From Diplocloster modestus (GTDB lineage: Bacteria > Bacillota > Clostridia > Lachnospirales > Lachnospiraceae), in the NCBI RefSeq assembly GCF_019042245.1, contig NZ_JAHQCX010000011.1, forward strand, positions 62,001 to 126,000: a stretch of DNA of 64,000 nucleotides. Reading direction: 5' to 3'. Below, piece after piece: positions 8,670 through 16,074 of the stretch. The notes beneath the pieces are model-generated. The model ran no database searches. It was given only the letters and a program-made list of their open reading frames with translations, and was not told where the DNA came from. Every line of letters begins with the position of its first letter. Within the stretch, counting starts at the first letter, position 1. Position numbers and translations under genes: made by a program.

Positions 8670-8682
8670 TGAACAATGTTCA
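8670..8682. promoter_or_regulatory. Likely TetR autoregulatory operator
   Basis: TGAACAATGTTCA, a 13-bp palindrome 28 bp before the tetR start, matches the site at 7986-7998 in both half-sites. Confidence 0.65.
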
Positions 8683-8795
8683 TGATACTACCCTGGAACG
8701 AAACTGTCAAGAGGGATATACAGTTTTATGAAGAGCCAGAATACAGTTTAATGAAGTGATCGTATAAAATAAGAAATGCAGGAAAAGAGGATCCG

Positions 8796-9215
8796 CTACC
8801 TGGGAAGAGAATCTAAAAATGTTCGGATATTATAAATAGTAGCCTCATTAATATAATGCTCGATCAATTCTACGGTTTCCAATTCATTGTCGGAGTGGTT
8901 GATCAGGCAGAACAGCTGGTGAAGGATATTATGGCGTTCAAGAAGGAATTGCCCTTTTTGGACGCCTTTTTCCGTTAACTGGATATAGCCATAGGGCTGA
9001 AAGGACACGTAGCCCATGTCTTTGAGCTTGTTGACCATTTTAGAGGCGGAGGGAGGCGTGACATGCAATAGGGAGGCCAGCACGTTAATGCGCATAATGT
9101 TCCCTTCCTGAATATGGCGGCAGATCATTTCCAGATAGTCTTCCATAGCCGGAGACAGTTCACCCGGGTTTCTGGTCTCATAGCCTTTGCTGGTATAAAA
9201 TTGGTCATCCTGCAT
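8796..9215 (-). CDS. DtxR/MntR-family metal-dependent repressor
   Basis: A 139-residue protein with the DtxR winged-helix layout: MEDYLEMICRH, then the recognition helix HVTPPSASKMVNKLKDMGYV, wing YGYIQLTEKG, and the dimerisation/metal segment RHNILHQLFCL with H and E residues further on. The family represses metal uptake when Fe(II) or Mn(II) is bound. It lacks the C-terminal SH3 domain, like MntR/IdeR short forms. It is divergent from feoAB across a 330-bp region, so repression of ferrous iron uptake is the natural inference. CAGGAAG precedes the start. Confidence 0.88.
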   Translation of the reverse strand: MQDDQFYTSKGYETRNPGELSPAMEDYLEMICRHIQEGNIMRINVLASLLHVTPPSASKMVNKLKDMGYVSFQPYGYIQLTEKGVQKGQFLLERHNILHQLFCLINHSDNELETVELIEHYINEATIYNIRTFLDSLPR

Positions 9216-9239
9216 GGGTTCACTTCCTGTTCTGTATGT

Positions 9240-9259
9240 GATATTGAATTTGAAATATC
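9240..9259. promoter_or_regulatory. Inverted repeat in the dtxR-feoA divergent region
   Basis: GATATT and AAATATC arms flank a short AT-rich centre at 9240-9259, 25 bp before the dtxR-type gene. It could be the repressor's operator; no consensus is available to confirm it. Confidence 0.35.
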
Positions 9260-9327
9260 GCAGCAGCGGGATGGATAAATAATCCGCGGAGACATTTCCT
9301 TTTTAAGTTTATGTACCTGCATGGCAG

Positions 9328-9472
9328 GATATGCCCCAGAAGCCGGCAAGGACTTCTGAACGCTGTAAGATAAGGCGAATAGAGGAAAGCGCAGCACATA
9401 GGGGAAGCGTGCATGAAAAATCGGTAAAAAACCGGCAAGATCGCTGTAACACTTGAAAGGGGGCTGAATATC
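9328..9472 (+). ncRNA. Structured leader RNA upstream of feoAB (candidate riboswitch)
   Basis: The leader closes on itself through a long-range stem: 9328-9337 (GATAT then GCCCC) pairs with 9460-9464 (GGGGC) and 9468-9472 (ATATC), with a 3-nt bulge. Inside are hairpins CAGAAG/CTTCTG (9337-9342/9353-9358), GCAC/GTGC (9394-9397/9409-9412), TCGGT/ACCGG around an A5 loop (9421-9435) and CAAG/CTTG (9436-9439/9452-9455). Short elements occur twice: CCGGCAAG, CGCTGTAA and ATAG(A/G)GGAA, giving a two-fold pattern. A metal-sensing riboswitch is plausible before an iron transporter, but I cannot assign a class. Confidence 0.5.
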
Positions 9473-9545
9473 ATATAGCAAGAAACAAAGTTTCCCTGAA
9501 CTAAATTTTAAAAAAGGGAAATGGGAAATAACAGGAGTTGGTCGT

Positions 9546-9791
9546 ATGGCAAGAGGAAAATCATTGTGTGACCTGAAAGAAGGACAGTCGGCCATAGTTG
9601 CCGGAATTATCAATAAGGGAGCAATGCGCCGCAGGCTATTTGACCTGGGCGTAGTCGCGGGTACTAAAATATTATGCAGGCAGAAAAGCCCCAGCGGTGA
9701 CCCGGCAGCCTATGAGATCCGGGGAGCAGTGATTGCGCTGCGTACGGAGGATTCCTCCGGTATTCTGGTCTGGGAATGCGCAAAGGAGTAG
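9546..9791 (+). CDS. feoA: Ferrous iron transport protein A
   Basis: An 81-residue SH3-like FeoA: LCDLKEGQSAIVAGI, then MRRRLFDLGVVAGTKI and a C-terminal beta strand IALRTEDSSGI. FeoA assists FeoB, probably through its cytoplasmic G domain. CAGGAG precedes the start. It follows the structured leader and ends 3 nt before feoB, whose ribosome site AAAGGAG overlaps the feoA stop, so the two are translated together. Confidence 0.93.
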   Translation: MARGKSLCDLKEGQSAIVAGIINKGAMRRRLFDLGVVAGTKILCRQKSPSGDPAAYEIRGAVIALRTEDSSGILVWECAKE

Positions 9792-9794
9792 TCT

Positions 9795-11681
9795 ATGGAA
9801 TATAAAAATGAAGAACGCAGTATCGCTTTGGCAGGAAATCCCAACGTAGGAAAAAGTACAGTATTCAATGCATTGACCGGCATGAACCAGCATACCGGAA
9901 ACTGGCCGGGGAAGACGGTAGCGGTGGCTTATGGCCACTGTACATATGAGGGGGAAACATACCGAATCGTGGATCTGCCCGGTACGTATTCCTTATCGCC
10001 CCATTCGGCAGAGGAAGAGCTGGCCGGGGAATATATCTGCTCCGGCGAGGCGGAGGCGGTGATCGTGGTCTGTGACGCCACCTGCCTGGAGCGGAATCTG
10101 ATTCTGGTATTGCAGACACTTTCCTTTACGGAAAACGTTATAGTCTGTGTGAATCTGCTGGATGAGGCAAGAAAGAAAAAGATCAGGCTGAACTTACGGC
10201 TGCTTGAACAAAGACTGGGCATTCCGGTAGTGGGAACCAGCGCCAGAAGTAAAGAGGGGCTGCCCGAACTGCTTAAGCGAGTGCAGACATTGCCGGAGTA
10301 TCTGACGGAGCACGATCCGTACCGGCCGGAAATCAATCGGGAAGACATGCTTAAGAATGACGCGGAGGAGGAGATGACGCATTTGGTGCAGACAGCAGAA
10401 CAGCTGTGCCGGGATGTGGTTATGATCGAAAATGTAACATACAGGGAGCGGGAACGCAGGCTCGATAAAATTCTGACCAGCAGACTGACCGGAATACCAA
10501 TCATGCTGTTACTCCTGTGCGCTGTGTTTTGGATCACGATCGTGGGGGCCAATGTCCCGTCCGAGCTGCTGGCGGATCTTTTGTTCCGGATTCAGGATCA
10601 GCTGCTTGCGTTCTGTGTATGGATCCATATGCCGGCATGGCTGTATGAACCGCTGATCTTTGGAGTTTACCGGGTCCTGGCCTGGGTGGTCTCGGTCATG
10701 CTGCCTCCCATGGCGATCTTTTTCCCGCTGTTTACGCTGCTGGAGGATTTCGGATACCTTCCGAGAGTGGCTTTTAATCTGGATCATTGCTTTCACAGGG
10801 CCTGCGCTTGCGGAAAACAGGCGCTTACCATGTGCATGGGATTTGGCTGTAATGCGGCCGGGATAACGGGATGCCGTATTATCGATTCGCCCAGGGAACG
10901 CCTGATCGCGATCCTGACCAATAATTTTGTTCCCTGTAACGGCAGATTTCCCACGCTGATCGCCATCATCAGCATGTTTCTGATCGGAACCTGGTCCGGC
11001 GCTATGACTTCTGCGGCCTCCGCCATCCTGCTGACACTGGTGATCCTGTTTGGAATCCTGATGACATTTCTGGTATCTTCCTTATTATCCAGGACGGTTT
11101 TAAAAGGAGTGCCCTCCTCCTTCGCACTGGAGCTTCCGCCTTACCGAAAACCGCAGATCGGTAAAGTGATCGTGAGATCGATCTTTGACCGGACCCTTTT
11201 CGTGCTGGGGAGAGCAGTACTGGTCGCAGCGCCTGCCGGGCTGGTTATCTGGGTTATGGCGAATGTTCAGGTGGATGGGAGAAGCCTGCTGGCCTGTACG
11301 TCCGGGTTCCTGGACCCTTTTGCCAGGCTTCTGGGTCTGGATGGGGTGATCCTTTTGGCCTTTATCCTGGGCTTTCCGGCTAATGAAATCGTTGTTCCGA
11401 TTATTATTATGTCTTATATGGCAACCGGCAGCCTTTTGGAGTTAAATGATCTGGGGGAACTGCGAAAGTTACTGGTGCAGAACGGCTGGACCTGGGTTAC
11501 TGCCGTATGTACGATGCTGTTCTGTCTGATGCACTGGCCCTGTTCGACTGCCTGCCTGACGATTCACAAGGAGACCGGCAGCCTGAAATGGACTGCCGCT
11601 GCCTTACTGATTCCCACGGTATTTGGAATGCTGTTCTGTTTCCTGTTCGCCGCCATTGCCCGAATGACCGGAGCCGCGTAA
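9795..11681 (+). CDS. feoB: Ferrous iron transport protein B
   Basis: A 628-residue polytopic GTPase that moves Fe(II) across the inner membrane. The G domain shows G1 GNPNVGKST (14-22), G3 DLPGTYSL (60-67) and G4 NLLDEA. The membrane half has two Gate (nucleoside-recognition) repeats and the FeoB core, including CGKQALTMCMGFGCNAAG and the related FILGFPANEIVVPII. It is shorter than E. coli FeoB (773 residues), as is common in Firmicutes. It is co-transcribed with feoA and likely repressed by the divergent DtxR-type protein. No FeoC is visible. Confidence 0.95.
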   Translation: MEYKNEERSIALAGNPNVGKSTVFNALTGMNQHTGNWPGKTVAVAYGHCTYEGETYRIVDLPGTYSLSPHSAEEELAGEYICSGEAEAVIVVCDATCLERNLILVLQTLSFTENVIVCVNLLDEARKKKIRLNLRLLEQRLGIPVVGTSARSKEGLPELLKRVQTLPEYLTEHDPYRPEINREDMLKNDAEEEMTHLVQTAEQLCRDVVMIENVTYRERERRLDKILTSRLTGIPIMLLLLCAVFWITIVGANVPSELLADLLFRIQDQLLAFCVWIHMPAWLYEPLIFGVYRVLAWVVSVMLPPMAIFFPLFTLLEDFGYLPRVAFNLDHCFHRACACGKQALTMCMGFGCNAAGITGCRIIDSPRERLIAILTNNFVPCNGRFPTLIAIISMFLIGTWSGAMTSAASAILLTLVILFGILMTFLVSSLLSRTVLKGVPSSFALELPPYRKPQIGKVIVRSIFDRTLFVLGRAVLVAAPAGLVIWVMANVQVDGRSLLACTSGFLDPFARLLGLDGVILLAFILGFPANEIVVPIIIMSYMATGSLLELNDLGELRKLLVQNGWTWVTAVCTMLFCLMHWPCSTACLTIHKETGSLKWTAAALLIPTVFGMLFCFLFAAIARMTGAA

Positions 11682-11803
11682 TCAGTGCCGCTTGTGTTTC
11701 ACCTGCGCCCCACGGTATGAGTGCAGGTAAGGTGCCGTATTCCTGTTGCGGCCCCCTCCGATTTTGTTAAAATTTTAATCATAATGTTAAGATTTTAATT
11801 AAA

Positions 11804-11850
11804 TTGACAGTATTTGCCATACGTGATAGCATTATATTGTTAAAACAATA
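11804..11850 (+). promoter_or_regulatory. Promoter and palindrome upstream of the SDR gene
   Basis: TTGACA (11804-11809) and TAGCAT (11827-11832) are 17 nt apart. Immediately downstream, TATTGTT and AACAATA (11835-11850) form an inverted repeat with a 2-nt centre, well placed to block initiation. Two TGTTAA-ATTTTAAT motifs lie just upstream (about 11765-11799). No regulator gene is adjacent. Confidence 0.5.
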
Positions 11851-11917
11851 ATAATTCCTATTATTAAATTTTTAACAATCTTTTCAGGTGATGGGAGATA
11901 AGAAAGGAAGGGAACGT

Positions 11918-12691
11918 ATGAGTATTTATGTAATTACAGGAGGCACCACCGGAATTGGTGCAGCGACCAGGAAGAAATTACAGGATCAGGGGCATGAGGT
12001 GTACAATATTGACTACAAAGGCGGCGACTATCTGGCTGATTTGTCTACGAAGGAAGGCAGGCAGGACGCCATTGAAGCTGTTATACTGAAATATCCGGAT
12101 GGAATAGACGGATTAATCTGCAATGCGGGGGTAGGTCCTACGGCGCCGCCGAAGGTGATTTTTGCATTGAATTTTTATGCCAGTGTTCAGATCGCGGAAG
12201 GCCTGCGGCCGCTTCTTCGAAAAAAGAACGGCTGCTGTGTGGTGACTTCTTCCAACTCGATCACAAATATGACCGTGAGAAAAGACTGGGTGGATATGCT
12301 GGCGGATGTAATGGATGAAGACCGGACGATGGAATACATAGGAGAGATCCCGGACACATTGACTGCGTCCTGCTACAGTTCCTCCAAACACGCGCTGGCC
12401 CGATGGGTACGGCGGGTATCTCCGTCCTGGGCGGTAGACGGACTGCGGATTAACGCCGTGGCGCCCGGCAATACGACTACACCGATGACACAGAATATGA
12501 CGGAAGCCCAGATGGATGCGGCACTTTTGATTCCGATTCCAACCAGATACGGCAGAAGGGAATTCCTGGATGCGGAAGAGATCGCAAATGGCATTGTGTT
12601 TCTGGCCTCCCCCGAAGCCAGCGGGATCAATGGAGTGATTCTCTTTGTGGACGGTGGAATTGACGCGCTGCTGCGTTCCGAACAGATATAA
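11918..12691 (+). CDS. Short-chain dehydrogenase/reductase, HsdA (3-alpha-hydroxysteroid dehydrogenase)-like
   Basis: A 257-residue classical SDR: TGGTTGIG cofactor loop (7-14), CNAG (68-71), catalytic serine in TSSNS (about 112) and YSSSK (Y153, K157). The opening MSIYVITGG, ADLSTKEGRQDAI and the C-terminal DGGIDALLR resemble, from memory, the Comamonas 3-alpha-hydroxysteroid dehydrogenase/carbonyl reductase HsdA. It would then interconvert 3-hydroxy and 3-oxo groups of steroids or bile acids with NAD(P). An earlier in-frame ATG exists at 11888, but GGAAGGGAAC sits just before 11918. The substrate is inferred from family resemblance only. It pairs with an NTF2-fold gene 15 nt downstream. Confidence 0.82.
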   Translation: MSIYVITGGTTGIGAATRKKLQDQGHEVYNIDYKGGDYLADLSTKEGRQDAIEAVILKYPDGIDGLICNAGVGPTAPPKVIFALNFYASVQIAEGLRPLLRKKNGCCVVTSSNSITNMTVRKDWVDMLADVMDEDRTMEYIGEIPDTLTASCYSSSKHALARWVRRVSPSWAVDGLRINAVAPGNTTTPMTQNMTEAQMDAALLIPIPTRYGRREFLDAEEIANGIVFLASPEASGINGVILFVDGGIDALLRSEQI

Positions 12692-12706
12692 GAAGGAGGG
12701 TTCCGA

Positions 12707-13045
12707 ATGAAAATATTAGAGCAATATATTGATTGTATGAAAAAAGGGGACTGCGTGGCGCTGGCGGATCTGTTCAACGAACACGGCGTACTCCATGATT
12801 CTTCGGTTAACAAGGCTGGGATGGATACCCTGCATCTGGAAGGGAAAATGGCTATTGAAATGATGTTCCATCATAAATTCGGCTTTAATGGCGGGCCGTT
12901 TACCATCCGCAGCGTGCGGTACAAGGGGAATGATATCGTCTGGTACTTTATCATTTACCAGGAGCACGTCGTACCGGTTATGGCATATATATCGGAAGTC
13001 GACCGGGAAGGAAAGATAAAGAGACTGAATATTTATCCACTATAG
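12707..13045 (+). CDS. NTF2-like (SnoaL/ketosteroid isomerase fold) protein
   Basis: The 112-residue protein has the NTF2-like pattern: helix ILEQYIDCMKKGDCVALADLFNEHGVLHDS, a loop, a second helix with EGKMAIEMMFHHKF, then beta strands FTIRSVRYKGNDIVWYFI and VPVMAYISEVDREGKIKRLNIY. The fold includes steroid isomerases and the bile-acid dehydratase BaiE, but also many unrelated proteins; a catalytic set cannot be assigned here. AGGAGGG precedes the start, and it is in an operon with the HsdA-like dehydrogenase. Confidence 0.75.
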   Translation: MKILEQYIDCMKKGDCVALADLFNEHGVLHDSSVNKAGMDTLHLEGKMAIEMMFHHKFGFNGGPFTIRSVRYKGNDIVWYFIIYQEHVVPVMAYISEVDREGKIKRLNIYPL

Positions 13046-13112
13046 CTATGGAAGGATGACGGGGATATTGCGTGTCTTGTTCTCTTCTGTCACGTAAGGA
13101 TTTACCTGCTGA

Positions 13113-13156
13113 AATCTAAATGCAATCGGTCCGGCCGGACCGATTGCATTTAGATT
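13113..13156. terminator. Perfect 44-bp palindrome between convergent genes
   Basis: A 22-bp stem with no unpaired centre (AATCTAAATGCAATCGGTCC and its complement). It lies between the NTF2-like gene and the convergent small gene. The AAT-rich base supplies a weak U tail for either strand, so it probably works as a bidirectional terminator. Confidence 0.65.
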
Positions 13157-13162
13157 AGTGGA

Positions 13163-13402
13163 TTAATCCAGATAAGCGCCAACATCGTAAGTATTCAGTT
13201 GTTTTTTGATCTTTATGATGATAGAACCGTCGTTTTGGGTGTTTTCTTCCAGGATCTTATATTTTGTGTGGCTGCGTTCCAGCTGTCTTTTGTAATTTTC
13301 ATATTCGCCTTTTACATGGTTCGCTGCGGCAGCTTGGCCGATGTGGTCTTTTAGCTGGAAGTGGATGGTCTGGTTTAGACAGGCCGATTGGATGCGTTTC
13401 AT
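13163..13402 (-). CDS. Small hypothetical protein, paralogue of its upstream neighbour
   Basis: A 79-residue protein starting MKRIQSACLNQTIHFQ. Alignment by eye with the 66-residue protein just upstream shows the pattern MKRI-SACL-QT-F, then Y---L-R-H-KYKI, then SI-IK and a Y-VG-Y-D end, so they are tandem duplicates. No known domain is recognised; the pattern suggests a small alpha/beta fold. AAAGGAAAAGG lies upstream of this ATG, which is preferred to the one at 13471. It is probably the last gene of the CarD-like operon. Confidence 0.7.
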   Translation of the reverse strand: MKRIQSACLNQTIHFQLKDHIGQAAAANHVKGEYENYKRQLERSHTKYKILEENTQNDGSIIIKIKKQLNTYDVGAYLD

Positions 13403-13451
13403 ATGATCACCTTTTCCTTTTTTGCAGATAGCAATTTTTCCTTTGTTAGGA

Positions 13452-13652
13452 CTAATCCATGTAATTGCCAACGGGATAGTCGTTATAAGACCGGATTATT
13501 TTTATGGATACGGAATGTCCGGGCTGTTCTTGCTTGTCTACGATTTTGTATTTGATATGTTTTCGGTCCAGGCTGTTTTGATAAGCTTCAAATTCTTCCA
13601 GGGACTCAAATTTTTGTGTCTGTTCCAGACATGCGCTTATGATACGTTTCAT
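13452..13652 (-). CDS. Small hypothetical protein, tandem paralogue
   Basis: A 66-residue protein (MKRIISACLEQTQKFESLEE ... YPVGNYMD) with the same start and end patterns as the 79-residue protein downstream. Its ATG overlaps the stop of the CarD-like gene in an ATGA arrangement (13649-13652), so it is translationally coupled to that regulator. The function is unknown; a role tied to the CarD-like protein is an inference from coupling. Confidence 0.75.
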   Translation of the reverse strand: MKRIISACLEQTQKFESLEEFEAYQNSLDRKHIKYKIVDKQEQPGHSVSIKIIRSYNDYPVGNYMD

Positions 13653-14179
13653 GCTTTCACCTCCTTCTGGCCATTATCTGTAGCCTGGATCTGCTCCAGA
13701 ATAAAGGGCAGTACCTGGCTTGGCTTTATGTGGAGGACCAGGGCTATCTCATCAAAAAGCAGCTTTTCAGCTTCCCGGAAAAAGCGTTCATCGGTGTTGT
13801 GAAGCTTTTTTCCTTTAGATATCTGTTCCTGCTGGTGCAGGTACAGGGTTCGCAGCATTTTCAGGAGTTCTGTGCGGTTTCCGTCGGTGAGAAGTTCCCT
13901 GTATCTTGTCTTGCGCAGATTTTCATTATCGATCCAATCCTCCTGGTGGTATGGCATTTGCCGGATCATTTCTCTGATTTCCCGGACAGACAGGATTCTG
14001 CGCATCTTACCGGTTAAGTTTTCACTGTGGACCGGGACGTAGAGAGTAGAGTTTTCGTTATATACCGGCTTCAGAATATAATATTCCATGGATTTGCCGG
14101 TCAGATTCTTTTCCCCGATTTCTGTGATTTGACACACACCGTGTGTCCCGTAAGAAACTGTGTCATTTACCTGAAACAT
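13649..14179 (-). CDS. CarD/CdnL-like transcriptional regulator
   Basis: A 176-residue protein whose N-terminus is a CarD/TRCF RNA-polymerase-interacting domain: MFQVNDTVSYGTHGVCQITE, YYILKPVYNENSTLYVPV. The C-terminal part is helical and basic, as in CarD proteins that bind upstream promoter DNA and stabilise open complexes. AAAGGCG precedes the ATG. It heads a minus-strand operon with two small paralogous genes, behind a leader with a terminator-like hairpin. Confidence 0.88.
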   Translation of the reverse strand: MFQVNDTVSYGTHGVCQITEIGEKNLTGKSMEYYILKPVYNENSTLYVPVHSENLTGKMRRILSVREIREMIRQMPYHQEDWIDNENLRKTRYRELLTDGNRTELLKMLRTLYLHQQEQISKGKKLHNTDERFFREAEKLLFDEIALVLHIKPSQVLPFILEQIQATDNGQKEVKA

Positions 14180-14248
14180 TTGATCAACGCCTTTCTTGTT
14201 TATTCCCTGTGAGTGGCTGATGGAATAAGATTAATTTCGAAATAAATA

Positions 14249-14324
14249 TAAAAAACGTGTGGAATGCCGCAACTGGACTTACGTTGTGCTGAGCAAACTA
14301 CACGTTGGTTATAGTTGGATTATA
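14249..14324 (-). promoter_or_regulatory. Promoter and terminator-like leader hairpin of the carD-like operon
   Basis: On the minus strand TATAAT (14324-14319) is followed within about 15 nt by a hairpin whose base pairs AACGTGT (14306-14300 side) with ACACGTT (14260-14254 side). A U-rich tail (14254-14249) follows. An inner CAAC/GTTG stem is also possible. The hairpin lies about 70 nt before the start codon, so it looks like an attenuator in the 5' leader rather than an end-of-gene terminator. Confidence 0.45.
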
Positions 14325-14665
14325 ACATGAATTTTGGAGAAAAACCATAGATAGAAATGCTGCTGTTTTTAAGTTTGTGAAAACTATACGATATAGATGA
14401 CCGGTATTTTTGGTCACTTTTCATGAGAAAATCGTTTGCGTTTTAGGCCAGACTTTACAGGAATTCCTGAAAGAACAGGCGCTGGTACAGACAGAAAGTA
14501 TCTGCCTGTCTTTTTCGTTTTAAAAAAGTGTTTCAATTAGTTCACAAAGTTCATTCTTATTGTGTTATAATATAGTATTAAGGCAGGGGAACAGAAAAGG
14601 CATATATGAGAATAATAGTTATTACAATACAAATTTAAAATACAAAACAGAAAAGGAGAAGGCAT
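14325..14665 (+). promoter_or_regulatory. Intergenic region with the promoter of the rubredoxin-like/GltS gene
   Basis: Most of this stretch holds no gene. TATAAT at 14566-14571 is a good -10 box for the gene at 14666, with TTCACA 19 nt upstream as a weak -35. A small GACAG/CTGTC hairpin followed by TTTTTC lies near 14490-14516. I see no start codon or clear reading frame before it. Confidence 0.4.
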
Positions 14666-16051
14666 ATGGCAAAGTATAAGTGTAGGGTATGTGGGTATAT
14701 TTACGATGAGGAGGCAATGGGAATCCCTTTTTCTGATTTTAAGCTGTGTCCGGTCTGCCACAGACCGGCATCCACATTCATACAAGTGGAAGAAACACAG
14801 GAAATGCAGCCGCAGGAACCGGAAAATTCCCTGTCTTATCCGACGGAATACGCCAGAATGGATGAAACCGCGCGTCATATGGACGATATTCATGAGATGG
14901 CTGTCACCGGCCGGTCTATCATAGAAGCGATGGGAACGAGGAGGCCGATGCCTTCCTGGGATGAGATCCTGATCATGGGAGCACAGTTAAATCCGTTCCC
15001 GTTAGATGAACATGCGCCGGTAACTACCACCACGATCATCGGAAAACACGCGAAAAAACCGATGGTGTTAGAAAGCCCGATCTATATTTCCCACATGTCC
15101 TTCGGAGCCTTGTCTGCAGAAACCAAAGTCGCGCTGGCACGTGGTTCCGCTATGGCAAAGACAGCTATGTGCAGCGGTGAAGGCGGTGTCCTTCCGGCGG
15201 AGAAAGCTTCGGCCTACAAATACATATTCGAATATGTGCCCAACATGTACAGTGTGACCACAGAGAACTTAAGAACCTCCGATGCCATAGAGATTAAGAT
15301 CGGACAGGGAACGAAGCCCGGCATGGGCGGACATCTGCCCGGAGACAAGGTAACGCAGGAGATCGCCGACATCCGCAATAAACCATTGGGCCAGGACGTA
15401 ATCAGTCCCTCCAGGTTCGAAATGATCCAGTCCAAAGAAGATCTGAAAAAACTGGTTGACCAGTTAAGAGAGACTTCAGACGGCCGCCCCATCGGAATCA
15501 AGATAGCCGCCGGACGGATCGAGAAAGATCTGCAATACATCGCATATGCGCAGCCTGACTTTATAACCATCGACGGAAGGGGAGGCGCCACAGGGGCCAG
15601 CCCTAAGCTGGTGCGGGATGCCACCAGCGTGCCCACCGTCTATGCGCTGCACCGGGCCAAAAAATATCTGATGGAGCACGACCTGGAAATCGATCTGGTG
15701 ATCACCGGCGGCCTTCGGGTATCCGCCGACGCAGCCAAGGCGCTGGCGATGGGAGCAGATGCGGTAGCTATGGCTTCCGCCGGACTCATCGCGGCGGCCT
15801 GCCAGCAGTACCGGATCTGCGGAACCGGAAAATGTCCGGTGGGTGTGGCCACCCAGGACCCGGAACTCCGTTCCAGATTAAAAATCGACGCGGCCGCCCA
15901 GAGAGTGGCGAATTTCCTGAATGTCTCCACCGCGGAGCTTAAGACATTCGCACGTATTACCGGCCACGAAAATGTGCATGATCTCAATATCGAAGATCTG
16001 TGTACCATAAGTGACGATATCGCCAAATATACAAATATTTCCCATGCTTAA
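14666..16051 (+). CDS. Glutamate synthase-related FMN protein with N-terminal rubredoxin-like domain
   Basis: 461 residues. The N-terminus has CxxC (C6, C9) and CPVC (C28, C31), a rubredoxin-like metal site. The rest is a GltS-type FMN-binding TIM barrel: SPIYISHMSFGALS, DGRGGATGASP, ITGGLRVSADAAKALAMGADAV, and the [3Fe-4S] motif C-x5-C-x4-C in CQQYRICGTGKC. The amidotransferase domain of true GOGAT is absent, so it probably acts as a stand-alone FMN oxidoreductase using a ferredoxin-like donor. AAAAGGAGAAGG precedes the start. The substrate is unknown. Confidence 0.88.
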   Translation: MAKYKCRVCGYIYDEEAMGIPFSDFKLCPVCHRPASTFIQVEETQEMQPQEPENSLSYPTEYARMDETARHMDDIHEMAVTGRSIIEAMGTRRPMPSWDEILIMGAQLNPFPLDEHAPVTTTTIIGKHAKKPMVLESPIYISHMSFGALSAETKVALARGSAMAKTAMCSGEGGVLPAEKASAYKYIFEYVPNMYSVTTENLRTSDAIEIKIGQGTKPGMGGHLPGDKVTQEIADIRNKPLGQDVISPSRFEMIQSKEDLKKLVDQLRETSDGRPIGIKIAAGRIEKDLQYIAYAQPDFITIDGRGGATGASPKLVRDATSVPTVYALHRAKKYLMEHDLEIDLVITGGLRVSADAAKALAMGADAVAMASAGLIAAACQQYRICGTGKCPVGVATQDPELRSRLKIDAAAQRVANFLNVSTAELKTFARITGHENVHDLNIEDLCTISDDIAKYTNISHA

Positions 16052-16074
16052 ACACAGGAAAGGAAGAAAGAATA

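Noticed and set aside
9328..9472. Firm call of a cobalamin or NiCo riboswitch
   Set aside because: Only loose similarity by eye; the diagnostic conserved blocks could not be confirmed without a covariance search.
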